From Lachnospiraceae bacterium (GTDB lineage: Bacteria; Bacillota; Clostridia; Lachnospirales; Lachnospiraceae), in the NCBI GenBank assembly GCA_017460885.1, contig JAFUAB010000024.1, positions 1-49,981 on the forward strand: a stretch of 49,981 bases of DNA. The letters are read 5' to 3'. The notes beneath the pieces were generated by a model. It was not told the DNA's origin. It was given only the letters and a program-made list of their open reading frames with translations, and ran no database searches. Position numbers and translations under genes: made by a program. Of the stretch, positions 33,479 to 42,549 are shown one piece after another (position 1 is the stretch's first letter; every line of letters begins with the position of its first letter).

Positions 33479-33519
33479 CGCCAACCGTATAACCGGAAAC
33501 ATCCGGATCACAGCTGGCG
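33479..33519 (-). terminator. Hairpin between the flagellar cluster and recD2
   Basis: CGCCA and TGGCG enclose an inner CCGGA/TCCGG hairpin. On the minus strand TCTCTTTGTATTCT follows. It lies about 60 bases beyond the FlgJ-like stop, in a 146-base gap that shows no gene, and probably ends the mbl-flagellar transcript. Confidence 0.5.
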
Positions 33520-33575
33520 ATTTCTGTGTAATATTTCTATGGAAATACTGCTTTTATCAGCATCTCCGTATTTTA

Positions 33576-34064
33576 TCATTCCGTGATGATCACTCCGTTT
33601 GCAGCAGCATTTTCCGACAGACCGGCCGCGTCGGTTTCGGCAGTGCCGTCAGCTTCCGTCTGTGCTGTTGCCGCATCGATCTCCCCGGGAGTAATGACTC
33701 CGATGCCAAGATTACGCTTGAGCTGCTGATACAGCTGCATCGCGAGTGAATTATCCTCACCGGATACGCTCATTTTGGATACTTCCTGTATCAGATTGTC
33801 GGAGAACATATTGACCATATTTCCGGCATAGCTTCCATCGGATTCCGTTCCAAACACGTTGGAAGTCTTATCCACTTCCTTGTAAACCTGTTCCCAGAGA
33901 TATGCTTCAAACTCCTTACATGCTCCGAGAAGCTCCTCATCGGTTGAGTCCTTGCCGAGACCGCTCAATGCGGATTTGGAGGAAGCGGCGGACCCGGAGA
34001 GCTTAGCATTGCTGATCAGGCCTGAAGTATAATCGGTTAATGAAGAAATATCAAGATCTGACAT
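33576..34064 (-). CDS. FlgJ-like rod-binding protein
   Basis: The 162-residue protein has the rod-binding domain at about 40-125: LGACKEFEAYLWEQVYKEV, then MVNMFSDNLIQEVSKMS and AMQLYQQLKRN. There is no C-terminal muramidase, as usual in Firmicutes. It caps or helps assemble the flagellar rod in the cell envelope. The C-terminal ~35 residues are Ala/Thr-rich and acidic. AAAGGAG precedes the ATG. It closes the mbl-flhO-flhP-flgJ run. Confidence 0.88.
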   Translation of the reverse strand: MSDLDISSLTDYTSGLISNAKLSGSAASSKSALSGLGKDSTDEELLGACKEFEAYLWEQVYKEVDKTSNVFGTESDGSYAGNMVNMFSDNLIQEVSKMSVSGEDNSLAMQLYQQLKRNLGIGVITPGEIDAATAQTEADGTAETDAAGLSENAAANGVIITE

Positions 34065-34143
34065 AAATGTCTCCTTTTAATCTGCTTATTTGCAGACATA
34101 ACGCATATTAAAATGTGTATATCCGACCATGGATCACCGCACT

Positions 34144-34962
34144 TTATCGTTTCAGATTGTTTGCAGTATCCATCATGGAGTCGGTGGTTGTGATGACCTT
34201 GGAATTCATCTCATATGCACGCTGTGCGACGATCAGATTGACCATCTCATCAGCAACATACACATTTGAACCCTCCAGGTATCCCTGTACGATACGGCTG
34301 CGCTGAACGTTATTGTTGGTGGCCTCATTGATGGCTGCGCCGCTGACCGGGCTGACACTCCACAGTGTGTCGCCGTATCTTTCGAGTCCTGCGGGATTCT
34401 GGAATTGGAAGGTGCCTATCGTGATGCCCATAGACTGGGGATTATTGTTAGCATCGGGATACATCAGTTCCCCCTGCTGTGAAACCGTTATCCTGTTTAT
34501 CATATATGTATTGTTGACCTGGATCGCCCGGCCCCTGTTATCCATAACCGGATTACCCTCGGAATCACAGAGTACCATGGTATTGCCGTTTCCGAGTGAC
34601 CAGTTGAAATCACCGTTTCTGGTATATCTTACCGTACCGTCTCCGCAGGTTACCGCAAAGAATCCGTCACCCTCGATGGCAAATGCCGTATCCGACTCGG
34701 ACGCAAGCAGCGAACCCTGACTGTGAAGTGAATTGATGGAAGCAACTCTGGTACCGAGTCCCACCTGGGATGACGTAGGCTTGTTCTCACCGTTGGCCGT
34801 TGTAGTCTTGGTCTGCAGTGTCTGGTAAAGCAGCGACTTAAACTCGGCCACCTGCGCCTTATATCCAACCGTATTAACATTAGCCAGGTTATTGGCAATG
34901 GTATCGACATTGGTCTGTTGAGCATTCATACCGGTTGCACCGGTCCATAGACTTCTAACCAT
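34144..34962 (-). CDS. Flagellar rod protein FlgG/FlhP
   Basis: The 272-residue flagellar basal-body rod/hook-family protein has the N-terminal motif SLWTGATGMNAQQTNVDTIANNLAN and the C-terminal motif VNLIVAQRAYEMNSKVI, which form the coiled-coil core. The central domain holds EGDGFFAV. It builds the distal rod. AGAGGAGGT precedes the ATG. It follows a paralogue by 42 bases, the same arrangement as flhO-flhP next to mbl in Bacillus. Confidence 0.93.
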   Translation of the reverse strand: MVRSLWTGATGMNAQQTNVDTIANNLANVNTVGYKAQVAEFKSLLYQTLQTKTTTANGENKPTSSQVGLGTRVASINSLHSQGSLLASESDTAFAIEGDGFFAVTCGDGTVRYTRNGDFNWSLGNGNTMVLCDSEGNPVMDNRGRAIQVNNTYMINRITVSQQGELMYPDANNNPQSMGITIGTFQFQNPAGLERYGDTLWSVSPVSGAAINEATNNNVQRSRIVQGYLEGSNVYVADEMVNLIVAQRAYEMNSKVITTTDSMMDTANNLKR

Positions 34963-35004
34963 ATCTTACCTCCTCTAAAACTCAAACGCCGGTTCACTCA
35001 AAGA

Positions 35005-35781
35005 TTACTGTACCCTGCCAAGCTGGGTTGCAGTTTCCAGCGACGAATCAAAGGTCTGGATCAGCTTCTGGTTGGCTTCATACGATCTCTGGATAGTGAT
35101 CATGTTGACCATCTCCGTGACGATAGAGACATTGCTCTGCTCCAGATAACCCGAATAGACCTGATACACTCCGGGCTGCTGCTGGGCACCGTCTACCGGC
35201 TGATAATAGTTTTCCCCGTATTTCTCAAGATAATCGTAATTGGCAAAATCCGTTACGCCGACAGTTGCAACCAGATTGTTGTTCTGATATATCTGCCCGT
35301 TACGGTTGATAGTTGCTTCCTGAAGCGGATTGAGAACTATATGCTGTCCGGTGCTGCTGAGAACAAAATCCCCCTCGGGAGTTTTGAGATTACCGGCAGC
35401 ATCGACCGTAAAATTGCCGTCTCTCGTGTATTTAACTGATGTTTCTCCGGATTTGCTGGTGAATTCGATGTTAAAGAATCCCGTACCTCCTATGGCAAGA
35501 TCAAATGTATTGCCGGTCTCCTTGAAGGAACCTTCAGACCAGTCCACATAATTCTCGCCGATCTTAACGCCGGGATTGATGATGCCCATACGGCGGGGCA
35601 GATTACCCGCCTCGGACACGTCTTTTATCTTATAAGCGAGCACATCATCAAAGGCCTGCGCCGTTGCGCCCTCCTTCTTAAAGCCGTTGGTGTCGAAATT
35701 GGCGATACTGTTGGCTACGGTATCGAGTCGGTGCTGTTCGTTCAGCATTCCGGTATAAGAAGTATATAAGCCTTTGACCAT
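35005..35781 (-). CDS. Flagellar rod protein FlgF/FlhO-like
   Basis: The 258-residue paralogue of the following rod protein has the N-terminal MVKGLYTSYTGMLNEQHRLD and NSIANFDTNGFKKEG, central AIGGTGFFNIEF, and C-terminal VNMITIQRSYEANQKLIQTF. It is likely the proximal part of the distal rod. AGAGGA lies before the ATG, 12 bases after mbl. The three flagellar genes follow mbl without an internal promoter that I can see. Confidence 0.9.
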   Translation of the reverse strand: MVKGLYTSYTGMLNEQHRLDTVANSIANFDTNGFKKEGATAQAFDDVLAYKIKDVSEAGNLPRRMGIINPGVKIGENYVDWSEGSFKETGNTFDLAIGGTGFFNIEFTSKSGETSVKYTRDGNFTVDAAGNLKTPEGDFVLSSTGQHIVLNPLQEATINRNGQIYQNNNLVATVGVTDFANYDYLEKYGENYYQPVDGAQQQPGVYQVYSGYLEQSNVSIVTEMVNMITIQRSYEANQKLIQTFDSSLETATQLGRVQ

Positions 35782-35793
35782 ATGCGGTATCCT

Positions 35794-36789
35794 CTAATTG
35801 TCCTCTCTGTAACCGCCCAGGAATTCAACATATTTGCCGGTACCTATGGCCACCGCGGTCATGGGATCCTCCGCGGTCATTGTGTTGATACCCGTCTGGG
35901 AATAGATCAGATCCTCGAGTCCTCTGAGGAGCGCACCGCCGCCGGTAAGGACGATCCCTCTGTCGACGATATCCGCCGCAAGCTCGGGCGGAGTCTTCTC
36001 CAAAACGCTCTTAACAGTTTCAACGATCTGTTCTGTCGGTTCCTTGAGAGCTTCTTCTGTTTCTTCGGAACTGACCTTGATCTCCATCGGAAGTCCGCTG
36101 ATCAGGTTTCGTCCCTTTACACCCATATATGTAACTTCAGGCCGCTTAAAAGCACTGCCTATGTTTATCTTGATGTCCTCCGCGGTTCCTTCACCGATCA
36201 GCAGATTATGCTTCTTGCGCATATACCTCACGAGAGCCTGATCAAAATCATCTCCGGCGACCTTGATGGAATCGCTTACCACGGTACCTCCCAGCGAGAT
36301 GACCGCCACATCGGTCGTTCCGCCGCCGATATCAACTATCATGTTTCCGCAGGGCTTGGAGATATCAACTCCTGCTCCGATAGCTGCGGCTATGGGCTCC
36401 TCTATGATAAAGACCTCTCTCGCACCGCACTGTATCGTCGCATCTTCTACGGCCTTGCGCTCTACCTCGGTAACTCCGCTGGGTACGCAGACCGCAACTC
36501 TGGGTTTGCGGAAATTGCGCTTACCGAGTGCCTTCTGGATGAAGTACTTCATCATCTTCTCTGTAACTGTATAATCAGAGATAACTCCCTCTCTCAGAGG
36601 CCTGACGGCTGTAATGTTGCCCGGGGTACGTCCCAGCATCAGTCTGGCATCCTCACCGATCGCCTGGATCTTGTGTGTATTGGAATCAAAGGCTACTACC
36701 GAGGGTTCCTTCAAAACTACGCCCTTGCCTCTGATATACACCAGAATACTGGCTGTTCCCAAATCAATTCCTATATCTGTATATTGCAT
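35794..36789 (-). CDS. mbl: MreB-like actin homologue (Mbl)
   Basis: This 331-residue bacterial actin has IGIDLGTASILVY (phosphate 1), MIVDIGGGTTDVAVISLGG (phosphate 2), and ILTGGGALLRGLEDLI near the C-terminus. It forms membrane-bound filaments that guide lateral wall synthesis. Placement directly before flhO-flhP favours Mbl over the MreB of mreBCD; mreC is not present. AAAGGA precedes the ATG. A half palindromic element ends 23 bases upstream. Confidence 0.92.
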   Translation of the reverse strand: MQYTDIGIDLGTASILVYIRGKGVVLKEPSVVAFDSNTHKIQAIGEDARLMLGRTPGNITAVRPLREGVISDYTVTEKMMKYFIQKALGKRNFRKPRVAVCVPSGVTEVERKAVEDATIQCGAREVFIIEEPIAAAIGAGVDISKPCGNMIVDIGGGTTDVAVISLGGTVVSDSIKVAGDDFDQALVRYMRKKHNLLIGEGTAEDIKINIGSAFKRPEVTYMGVKGRNLISGLPMEIKVSSEETEEALKEPTEQIVETVKSVLEKTPPELAADIVDRGIVLTGGGALLRGLEDLIYSQTGINTMTAEDPMTAVAIGTGKYVEFLGGYREDN

Positions 36790-36811
36790 AACGGATTCCT
36801 TTTTCTACTCT

Positions 36812-36850
36812 TATAGACAACGAATTTAGTAATTGGCGTATGGTGAGCCA
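36812..36850. repeat. Palindromic element, family 2 (half copy)
   Basis: TATAGACAACGAATTTAGTA continues to GAGCCA and matches the left arm of the element at 24287-24388 over about 39 bases with five differences. The second arm is missing; an unrelated small hairpin (GCGATTC/GAATCGC, around 36869-36887) takes its place. The end lies 23 bases before the mbl start, much as the complete copy lies 18 bases before gmd. Confidence 0.8.
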
Positions 36851-36974
36851 AAGAATTGCCGCGATTCATTCCGAATCGCTTTCAATCCCGATAACACATT
36901 ATATTATAAGGAACCCGTTTGTTAAAGTAGTTTAATTTATTTTTTAGATTTCCGTCATTTTTACCAAAAAGCAA

Positions 36975-37013
36975 ACGCACTGACCCTCCGAATCCTTTCG
37001 GTGATCAATGCGT
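36975..37013 (-). terminator. Terminator of the uvrBA operon
   Basis: On the minus strand ACGCA...TGCGT encloses CCGAA/TTCGG, and TTTGCTTTTTGG follows. It lies about 40 bases beyond the uvrA stop, as expected for the end of uvrB-uvrA. Confidence 0.75.
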
Positions 37014-37051
37014 CCGTGCTGATATTTATATCGGAGCTCCTTAAATGATTC

Positions 37052-39997
37052 TTAACCCTTCGATACGGATTTATTTTTTTTGCCCGCTGTCGTTGTCCTT
37101 TTTGACCCGGAGGTTCTGGAGGCTTTGGTTTTTGTACTTTGTGCCGGTTTTCTGTCTCCCAATATCTTTTTTAGATACTGGCCCGTATATGACTGTTCAA
37201 CCTGCGCAACGTCCTCGGGCGTACCTTTGGCTACCACCGTTCCGCCGCCGTCTCCTCCGTTTGGTCCCATGTCTATGATATAGTCGGCACATTTGATCAC
37301 GTCCAGATTATGCTCGATGACTACCACCGTGTTACCGCCCTCGGCCAGTCTCTTAAGGATATCAATAAGTTTATGAACATCGGCAAAATGCAGACCTGTA
37401 GTCGGTTCGTCCAAAATGTATATCGTCTTGCCCGTACCGCGTCGGGAAAGCTCAGTGGCAAGCTTGACTCTCTGTGCCTCTCCACCCGAAAGCTGAGTGG
37501 AGGGCTGTCCGAGCTTGATGTAACCCAGGCCGACATCGTACAGGGTCTGGATCTTGGTACGGATCGACGGTACATGTTCAAAAAATACCAGTGCCTCCTC
37601 GACAGTCATGTCAAGTACGTCAAAAATGCTCTTGTCATGGTATTTCACTTCCAGTGTCTCACGATTATATCTGCGTCCCTCGCATATCTCGCAGGGCACA
37701 TAGACATCCGGAAGGAAATGCATCTCGATCTTGACGATACCGTCTCCGGCACAGGCCTCACATCGTCCGCCCTTGACATTGAAGCTGAACCTGCCCTTGG
37801 TATATCCTCGTGATTTGGCGTCAGCGGTGGCAGCAAAAAGATCCCTGATCTGATCAAATACTCCGGTATAAGTCGCAGGGTTTGATCTCGGTGTCCGTCC
37901 TATAGGCGACTGGTCTATATCAATGACCTTATCCAGCTGCTCGATACCGGTGATATCCTTATGTCTGCCGGGTATCGAGCGCGCCCGGTTTAAGTCACGC
38001 GAAAGCCGCTTGTTGAGTATCTCGTTAATCAGAGAAGATTTACCCGAACCGGATACACCCGTTACACAGGTAAATACACCGAGCGGTATATCAACGTCTA
38101 TGTTTCTCAGGTTGTTCTCGCAGGCTCCCAGTATATGCAGCCATCCCGCGGGAGTTCTGCGCGCTTCGGGGATCTCTATCTTTTTGACGCCGCTTAAATA
38201 CTGACCGGTTATGGATTCCGGAACCGCACAGATGTCCTCGACCGTGCCTGCTGCCACGACCTTACCGCCATGCTCGCCGGCACCCGGTCCGATATCCACC
38301 ACGAAGTCCGCTTCCCTCATGGTTTCTTCATCATGCTCCACCACGATCAGGCTGTTGCCCAGATCCCTCAGATCCTTAAGCGCCTGCAGAAGCTTGCCGT
38401 TGTCCCTCTGATGCAGCCCGATACTGGGCTCATCCAGGATGTAGCAGACTCCGACCAGACCTGAGCCGATCTGCGTCGCAAGCCTGATACGCTGTGACTC
38501 TCCCCCCGAAAGGGATGATGTCGCACGGGCAAGTGTCAGATATTCCAGTCCCACGTTAACAAGGAACCCGACTCTGGCTGTGATCTCTCGCAGGATCCTC
38601 TCCGCGATCAGAGCCTGTTGCCTCGTCAGCTTCAGATCCTGCAGGAATTTCTGCAGATCCCTGACGGAAAGGGACGTGAGCTCATATATATTCAGATCGC
38701 CGATGGTCACTGCCAGTGATTCGGGCTTAAGCCTCATGCCGTGACAAACATTGCAGGGCGAAAACCTCATATATGTCTCATATTCCGTCCTTGCGGACTC
38801 GGTATATGCCTCACGGTACCGGCGCTTGATATTCTCAAGAAGGCCCTCAAACGCGATCGGATAATCTCCGGTTCCCCGCTGTCCCTTGTAATGTACGGTG
38901 ACCTCCTTCGCCCCTCCGTTTATCAGCATGTCCTGAATCTTATCGGGAAGGTCCTTAAAAGGGGTATCCAGACTGAACTTATATTCCTCGGAAAGAGCCT
39001 CAAGAAGAGCATGTGAAAAGCTCTTTTTGTCCTTACTGTTCTGCCAGCCGAGAACCTGAAAGGCTCCCTGATTGATACTGAGCCTCTTGTCCGGGATCAT
39101 GAGATCCTCATCAAATTCCATGCGGTATCCGAGTCCGGCGCACTCGGGGCAGGCACCGAACGGGTTGTTGAACGAAAAGCTGCGGGGTTCGATCTCTCCT
39201 ATGGAGATACCGCAGTCCGGACATCCGAAATTCTGCGAAAATGTAAGCAGCTCCTCCCCACCTGTGTCAACGTACAGCAGACCGCCGGAAAGCTTCATCG
39301 CACTCTCTTCCGAATCGGTAAGCCTGGTCTCGATACCGGGCTTTACAACCAGACGGTCTATGACGATCTCGATGTTGTGCTTGATGTTCTTCTCGAGCTT
39401 GATCTCCTCACTGAGTTCATAGAGGCTGCCGTCCACGCGGGCTCTGACGTATCCGCTCCTGGCGGCGCTCTCCAGGACCTTGACATGTTCGCCCTTACGG
39501 CCTCTGACCACGGGGGCAAGAAGTTGTATCTTAGTTCCCTCCGGCAGAGCCATGATCTGATCCGTGATCTGATCGACGGTCTGTCTGGCGATAACGCGGC
39601 CGCAGTTGGGGCAATGAGGTACTCCGGCTCTGGCATAGAGCAGTCGGAAATAGTCGTAGATCTCAGTCACGGTTCCGACTGTTGAACGCGGGTTGTGACT
39701 GGTGGATTTCTGGTCTATGGAGATCGCAGGCGAGAGGCCGTCTATACGCTCCACATCCGGCTTTTCCATCCTGCCCAGAAACATGCGGGCATAGGATGAA
39801 AGGGATTCCATATAGCGGCGCTGTCCCTCCGCGTAGATTGTGTCAAAGGCAAGGGATGACTTGCCCGATCCGGACAGTCCGGTCAGCACCACCAGTTCAC
39901 CCCTGGGTATGTCCAGGTTCAGGTTTTTGAGATTATGTTCGTTAGCGCCGCGGATCTTAATGTATTCCTTCGGGCGCATTTTTACGGATTCTGACAT
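37052..39997 (-). CDS. uvrA: Excinuclease ABC subunit A
   Basis: This 981-residue protein is the DNA-damage recognition ATPase of nucleotide excision repair. It has two ABC modules, with Walker [15 protein letters not shown] and [15 protein letters not shown] and signatures [12 protein letters not shown] and [12 protein letters not shown]. It carries zinc motifs CPNCG, CPDCG...CPECAG and CEACAG...CEICEG. GGGAG stands 7 bases before the ATG. The C-terminus has an extra ~30-residue Lys/Thr/Ser-rich tail beyond the usual ~940-950 residues, possibly for DNA binding. It follows uvrB by 14 bases. Confidence 0.97.
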   Translation of the reverse strand: MSESVKMRPKEYIKIRGANEHNLKNLNLDIPRGELVVLTGLSGSGKSSLAFDTIYAEGQRRYMESLSSYARMFLGRMEKPDVERIDGLSPAISIDQKSTSHNPRSTVGTVTEIYDYFRLLYARAGVPHCPNCGRVIARQTVDQITDQIMALPEGTKIQLLAPVVRGRKGEHVKVLESAARSGYVRARVDGSLYELSEEIKLEKNIKHNIEIVIDRLVVKPGIETRLTDSEESAMKLSGGLLYVDTGGEELLTFSQNFGCPDCGISIGEIEPRSFSFNNPFGACPECAGLGYRMEFDEDLMIPDKRLSINQGAFQVLGWQNSKDKKSFSHALLEALSEEYKFSLDTPFKDLPDKIQDMLINGGAKEVTVHYKGQRGTGDYPIAFEGLLENIKRRYREAYTESARTEYETYMRFSPCNVCHGMRLKPESLAVTIGDLNIYELTSLSVRDLQKFLQDLKLTRQQALIAERILREITARVGFLVNVGLEYLTLARATSSLSGGESQRIRLATQIGSGLVGVCYILDEPSIGLHQRDNGKLLQALKDLRDLGNSLIVVEHDEETMREADFVVDIGPGAGEHGGKVVAAGTVEDICAVPESITGQYLSGVKKIEIPEARRTPAGWLHILGACENNLRNIDVDIPLGVFTCVTGVSGSGKSSLINEILNKRLSRDLNRARSIPGRHKDITGIEQLDKVIDIDQSPIGRTPRSNPATYTGVFDQIRDLFAATADAKSRGYTKGRFSFNVKGGRCEACAGDGIVKIEMHFLPDVYVPCEICEGRRYNRETLEVKYHDKSIFDVLDMTVEEALVFFEHVPSIRTKIQTLYDVGLGYIKLGQPSTQLSGGEAQRVKLATELSRRGTGKTIYILDEPTTGLHFADVHKLIDILKRLAEGGNTVVVIEHNLDVIKCADYIIDMGPNGGDGGGTVVAKGTPEDVAQVEQSYTGQYLKKILGDRKPAQSTKTKASRTSGSKRTTTAGKKNKSVSKG

Positions 39998-40011
39998 TGG
40001 TTTACTCCCGG

Positions 40012-42003
40012 TTATTCTTCGTATCTCTTTTTCAATTCAATCATCTGGTCACGCAACATTGCGGCATTCTCGAAGTCGAGTTCGGCCGCCGCCTTGCGCA
40101 TCTGTTTTTCGACCTTGTCGATCAGGGCCTTGAGTTCTTCCTTGTCCATGGACTCAGGATCCTTGGAGAACTTCATCTGCTCCTCGGCCACTTCGCGCGT
40201 CACGGCTATCAGATCCCTGACAGCCTTGTGTATCGTCTGCGGCGTGATGCCGTGCTCCTCATTATACTTCTGCTGGATCTCACGGCGGCGGTTGGTCTCG
40301 TCGATGGCATATTTCATCGAATCGGTCATGTTGTCCGCGTACATGATCACGCGGCCCTCCGAGTTACGTGCGGCGCGTCCGATAGTCTGAACCAGTGATG
40401 TGGATGAACGCAGAAATCCTTCCTTGTCCGCATCCAGTATGGCCACGAGCGCGATCTCGGGGATGTCCAGACCCTCTCTCAGCAGATTTATGCCTACAAG
40501 CACATCGAATACATCCAGACGCATGTCACGGATTATCTGCGCGCGCTCCAGAGTCTCAACGTCCGAGTGCATGTACTTGACCCTGATGCCGACCTCCTTG
40601 AGGTAATCCGTCAGGTCTTCCGCCATTCGCTTTGTAAGGGTCGTGATCAGCACCTTGTTGTGAGCCTCGGTGACCTTACGTATCTCGCCTATCAGGTCAT
40701 CGATCTGTCCCTCCACCGGGCGCACGTCCACGATCGGATCCAGCAGTCCGGTAGGCCTGATTATCTGCTCTGTACGCATCAGTTCATGCTCCTCTTCGTA
40801 ATCTGAGGGTGTGGCTGACACGAACAGCATCTGATCTATGTGCGATTCAAATTCTTCAAAATTGAGCGGGCGGTTATCCAGGGCACTCGGCAGCCTGAAG
40901 CCGTAATCCACCAGCGTGGTCTTGCGAGAGCGGTCGCCGGCGTACATGCCCCTGATCTGCGGTATGGTCATGTGCGACTCATCCACTATTATCAGGAAGT
41001 CATCGGGAAAGAAGTCCAGCAGCGTAAAAGGCGGCTGGCCCGGCTGCAGGTCATTTAGGTGCCGCGAGTAATTCTCGATACCGCTGCAGAATCCGGTCTC
41101 CCTGAGCATTTCCACATCGAAACCGGTACGCTCCGAAATGCGCTGTGCCTCCAGGAGCTTATCCTCACTCTTAAAAAACTTCACTCGTTCCTTCAGCTCT
41201 TCCTCGATCGCAACACAGGCCCGATTGATATGCTCCTGTGCGACCACGTAATGTGATGCGGGAAAAAGTGATACGTGTGACAGCGTGGACTTCATACGTC
41301 CGGTTACCGGATCCAGCTCACAGATGCGGTCGATCTCGTCTCCGAACCACTCTATGCGTATGAACACGTCACCGCCTACGGGCGGATTGATATCCAACAC
41401 GTCGCCCCGCACCCTGAAGCAGCTCCTGTCTAAGTCCATGTCGTTGCGCATATACTGCATATCGACCAGACTTCTTATCACCTGCTCACGGGTGATCTCC
41501 ATGCCGGGTCTGAGTGACAGGATCATGTCCAGATATTCGGAAGGGGATCCAAGTCCGTAGATACATGACACAGACGCAACAACGACCACATCCCTGCGCT
41601 CGGTCAGCGCAGCCGTAGCGGACAGGCGCAACTTGTCTATCTCATCATTGATCGATGAGTCCTTGGCAATATATGTGTCAGACGACGGCACGTAAGCCTC
41701 CGGCTGGTAATAATCGTAATAGGATACAAAATACTCCACCGCGTTCTCGGGGAAGAACTCCTTAAATTCTCCGTACAACTGGCCGGCGAGGGTCTTATTG
41801 TGCGATATTACCAAAGTAGGCTTATTTAAGGCCGCTATGACATTGGCCATTGTAAAGGTCTTGCCTGACCCCGTAACACCTACTAAAGTCTGGAATTGAT
41901 TGCCTTCACGGAACCCATCTACAAGCTCCTTTATAGCCTTGGGCTGATCACCCGTTGGCTGGTACTCACTGTGCAATTTGAACAAATTCTCTGTTTTTTC
42001 CAT
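40012..42003 (-). CDS. uvrB: Excinuclease ABC subunit B
   Basis: The 663-residue helicase-like repair protein has Walker [15 protein letters not shown], the damage-probing beta-hairpin [16 protein letters not shown]-like [11 protein letters not shown], and a C-terminal UVR motif ([20 protein letters not shown]) that contacts UvrC. It loads at lesions after UvrA. The start is as expected for the family; only AGG near -10 resembles a ribosome site. I found no clear SOS (LexA) box upstream. Confidence 0.97.
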   Translation of the reverse strand: MEKTENLFKLHSEYQPTGDQPKAIKELVDGFREGNQFQTLVGVTGSGKTFTMANVIAALNKPTLVISHNKTLAGQLYGEFKEFFPENAVEYFVSYYDYYQPEAYVPSSDTYIAKDSSINDEIDKLRLSATAALTERRDVVVVASVSCIYGLGSPSEYLDMILSLRPGMEITREQVIRSLVDMQYMRNDMDLDRSCFRVRGDVLDINPPVGGDVFIRIEWFGDEIDRICELDPVTGRMKSTLSHVSLFPASHYVVAQEHINRACVAIEEELKERVKFFKSEDKLLEAQRISERTGFDVEMLRETGFCSGIENYSRHLNDLQPGQPPFTLLDFFPDDFLIIVDESHMTIPQIRGMYAGDRSRKTTLVDYGFRLPSALDNRPLNFEEFESHIDQMLFVSATPSDYEEEHELMRTEQIIRPTGLLDPIVDVRPVEGQIDDLIGEIRKVTEAHNKVLITTLTKRMAEDLTDYLKEVGIRVKYMHSDVETLERAQIIRDMRLDVFDVLVGINLLREGLDIPEIALVAILDADKEGFLRSSTSLVQTIGRAARNSEGRVIMYADNMTDSMKYAIDETNRRREIQQKYNEEHGITPQTIHKAVRDLIAVTREVAEEQMKFSKDPESMDKEELKALIDKVEKQMRKAAAELDFENAAMLRDQMIELKKRYEE

Positions 42004-42145
42004 CTCAAAACCTATAGTAAAAAAGTTTGTCTATTCACCACAAAATTGGTATTTTGAATTTTCCAGCGTATTCATGTTTTGCCCAAATACCACAAAATAC
42101 CGCTCAAAGTCACAAAACCGTTTTTTCAAGACCCCGTAATACAGG

Positions 42146-42181
42146 GTGTCCATAAATGGATTTGATAACCTTTATGGACAC
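42146..42181. repeat. 11-bp perfect inverted repeat
   Basis: GTGTCCATAAA and TTTATGGACAC are separated by 14 bases. On the plus strand, T-rich sequence follows after a few bases. It may be a terminator or part of a mobile-element remnant; nothing nearby is read on the plus strand. Confidence 0.6.
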
Positions 42182-42250
42182 TGACTTTTCGGACACTTTT
42201 TGCTCAGTAACTATATCATATAAGGCTAAAAAAGTACAGCAATATACTAC

Positions 42251-42329
42251 GTATAGATACCCCGAAAATAACAAAAACCGCCGAAGCGGTTTGTCATTTT
42301 TTTCTATATATATTCCGAGGTATCTATAC
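42251..42329. repeat. Nested palindromic element with TTCG-loop hairpin
   Basis: Outer arms GTATAGATACC and GGTATCTATAC (extended imperfectly by ~7 bases) enclose AAACCGC/GCGGTTT (42275-42292). The hairpin loop is CGAA on the plus strand and TTCG on the minus strand. T-runs follow on both sides, so the inner hairpin is also a bidirectional intrinsic terminator, suitable for ending transcripts from the giant gene. Confidence 0.72.
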
Positions 42330-42379
42330 ATATAATTCCGATATCATCAATGCGTTATACTATCCTCATACATAAAGCG

Positions 42380-42437
42380 ACACCTCTTTCTGTTTGTATT
42401 TTTTTGGCGATTAATACTTTATCACAGAAGAGGTGTT
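42380..42437. repeat. Interrupted inverted repeat
   Basis: ACACCTCTTTCTG is matched by CAGAAGAGGTGT about 30 bases further, with one extra base on one arm. It is close to the nested palindrome at 42251-42329 and may be part of the same remnant. No coding sequence is visible. Confidence 0.5.
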
Positions 42438-42509
42438 CTTTATTTCTGAATATTTAATTTTCCAAGTAAAACTTTACGCTAGCTGAGCTTCTCGGCCATA
42501 TACAATTAT

Positions 42510-42533
42510 CCCCGCAGCCATAAGACTGCGGGG
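42510..42533 (-). terminator. GC-rich hairpin after the giant repeat protein
   Basis: CCCCGCAG and CTGCGGGG form an 8-bp stem with an 8-base loop, 17 bases beyond the stop of the large gene. On the minus strand ATAATTGTATAT follows, which is A/T-rich but not a clean U-run. Confidence 0.55.
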
Positions 42534-42549
42534 ACTTAAATACTCTCTA

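Larger units (their letters stand above)
42004..42549. other. Gene-free region rich in palindromes between uvrB and the giant repeat protein
   Basis: No convincing gene is present. It holds the uvrB upstream region with GGTATTTT/AAATACC repeats (42048-42115), a GTGTCCATAAA inverted repeat (42146-42181), a nested palindrome (42251-42329), an ACACCTCTTTCTG inverted repeat (42380-42437) and a GC-rich hairpin (42510-42533). A weak minus-strand promoter-like pair, TTGTGG with TACTAT, lies close to the uvrB start. Confidence 0.65.

Noticed and set aside
42004-42120. LexA (SOS) box upstream of uvrB
   Set aside because: No CGAAC-N4-GTTCG-like sequence was found on either strand in this stretch.
42110-42331. 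73-codon minus-strand frame in the uvrB upstream region
   Set aside because: It lies across several palindromes, has no ribosome site, and shows no family-like pattern.
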